Both the position numbers and the translations under genes were made by a program. This document shows, in pieces, positions 5,447 to 5,477 of a stretch of 5,477 nt of DNA (within the stretch, counting starts at the first letter, position 1; every line of letters begins with the position of its first letter). The stretch covers positions 1 through 5,477 of the forward strand of contig CAZGTD010000061.1 of the NCBI GenBank assembly GCA_964528425.1. The letters are read 5' to 3'. The notes under the pieces were generated by a model. It was not told the DNA's origin, did not search any database, and was given only the letters and a program-made list of their open reading frames with translations. This DNA is from UBA3263 sp964528425. Lineage in GTDB: Bacteria; Bacteroidota; Bacteroidia; Bacteroidales; Muribaculaceae.

Positions 5447-5477
5447 GGATTAGCAGGCCGGCCGGGGGGAATTGATG

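Overview
The window looks like gut-type Bacteroidales DNA (Bacteroidota, perhaps Muribaculaceae-like). The genes lack Shine-Dalgarno sequences and several have A-rich leaders. One promoter fits the Bacteroidota consensus (TTG, 20 nt, TATCTTTG). A large secreted protein ends in the YDLxGRxV...GLYIxNG tail typical of this group. The family assignment is inference from composition and style; no marker gene is present.

Left block, plus strand (1-1225): the last 50 codons of an unidentified gene, then ridA (reactive imine/enamine deaminase) 20 bp later, then a rubrerythrin with reversed domain order (N-terminal rubredoxin-like, C-terminal ferritin-like diiron). A clean intrinsic terminator closes the block. 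Together the two complete genes form a small protective set against reactive metabolites and peroxide.

Right block, minus strand (1278-5381), read from right to left: a strong Bacteroidota-type promoter, a possible 39-codon leader ORF, a 220-aa protein I do not recognise, a 243-aa PIN-like nuclease with all four acidic positions present, then after 52 AT-rich bp an 810-aa secreted multidomain beta protein with its own terminator facing the ridA-rubrerythrin block. The leader ORF, the 220-aa gene and the PIN-like gene are each joined by an ATGA stop/start overlap. This looks like a translationally coupled unit with the layout of a toxin-antitoxin or similar two-component cassette.

The minus-strand block is bracketed by two copies of a 21-bp hairpin repeat (1240-1260 and 5426-5446) in the same orientation. 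They differ by a compensatory A-T to G-C pair, so the hairpin itself seems conserved. The most promising unexplained item is the promoter-leader ORF-220 aa-PIN unit; second is the repeat pair that frames it. No tRNA, rRNA, CRISPR array or insertion sequence was seen. There is no gene-free stretch over 300 bp; the longest, 5332-5477 (or 5216-5477 if the leader ORF is not real), holds the promoter, two inverted repeats and the right-hand hairpin repeat.
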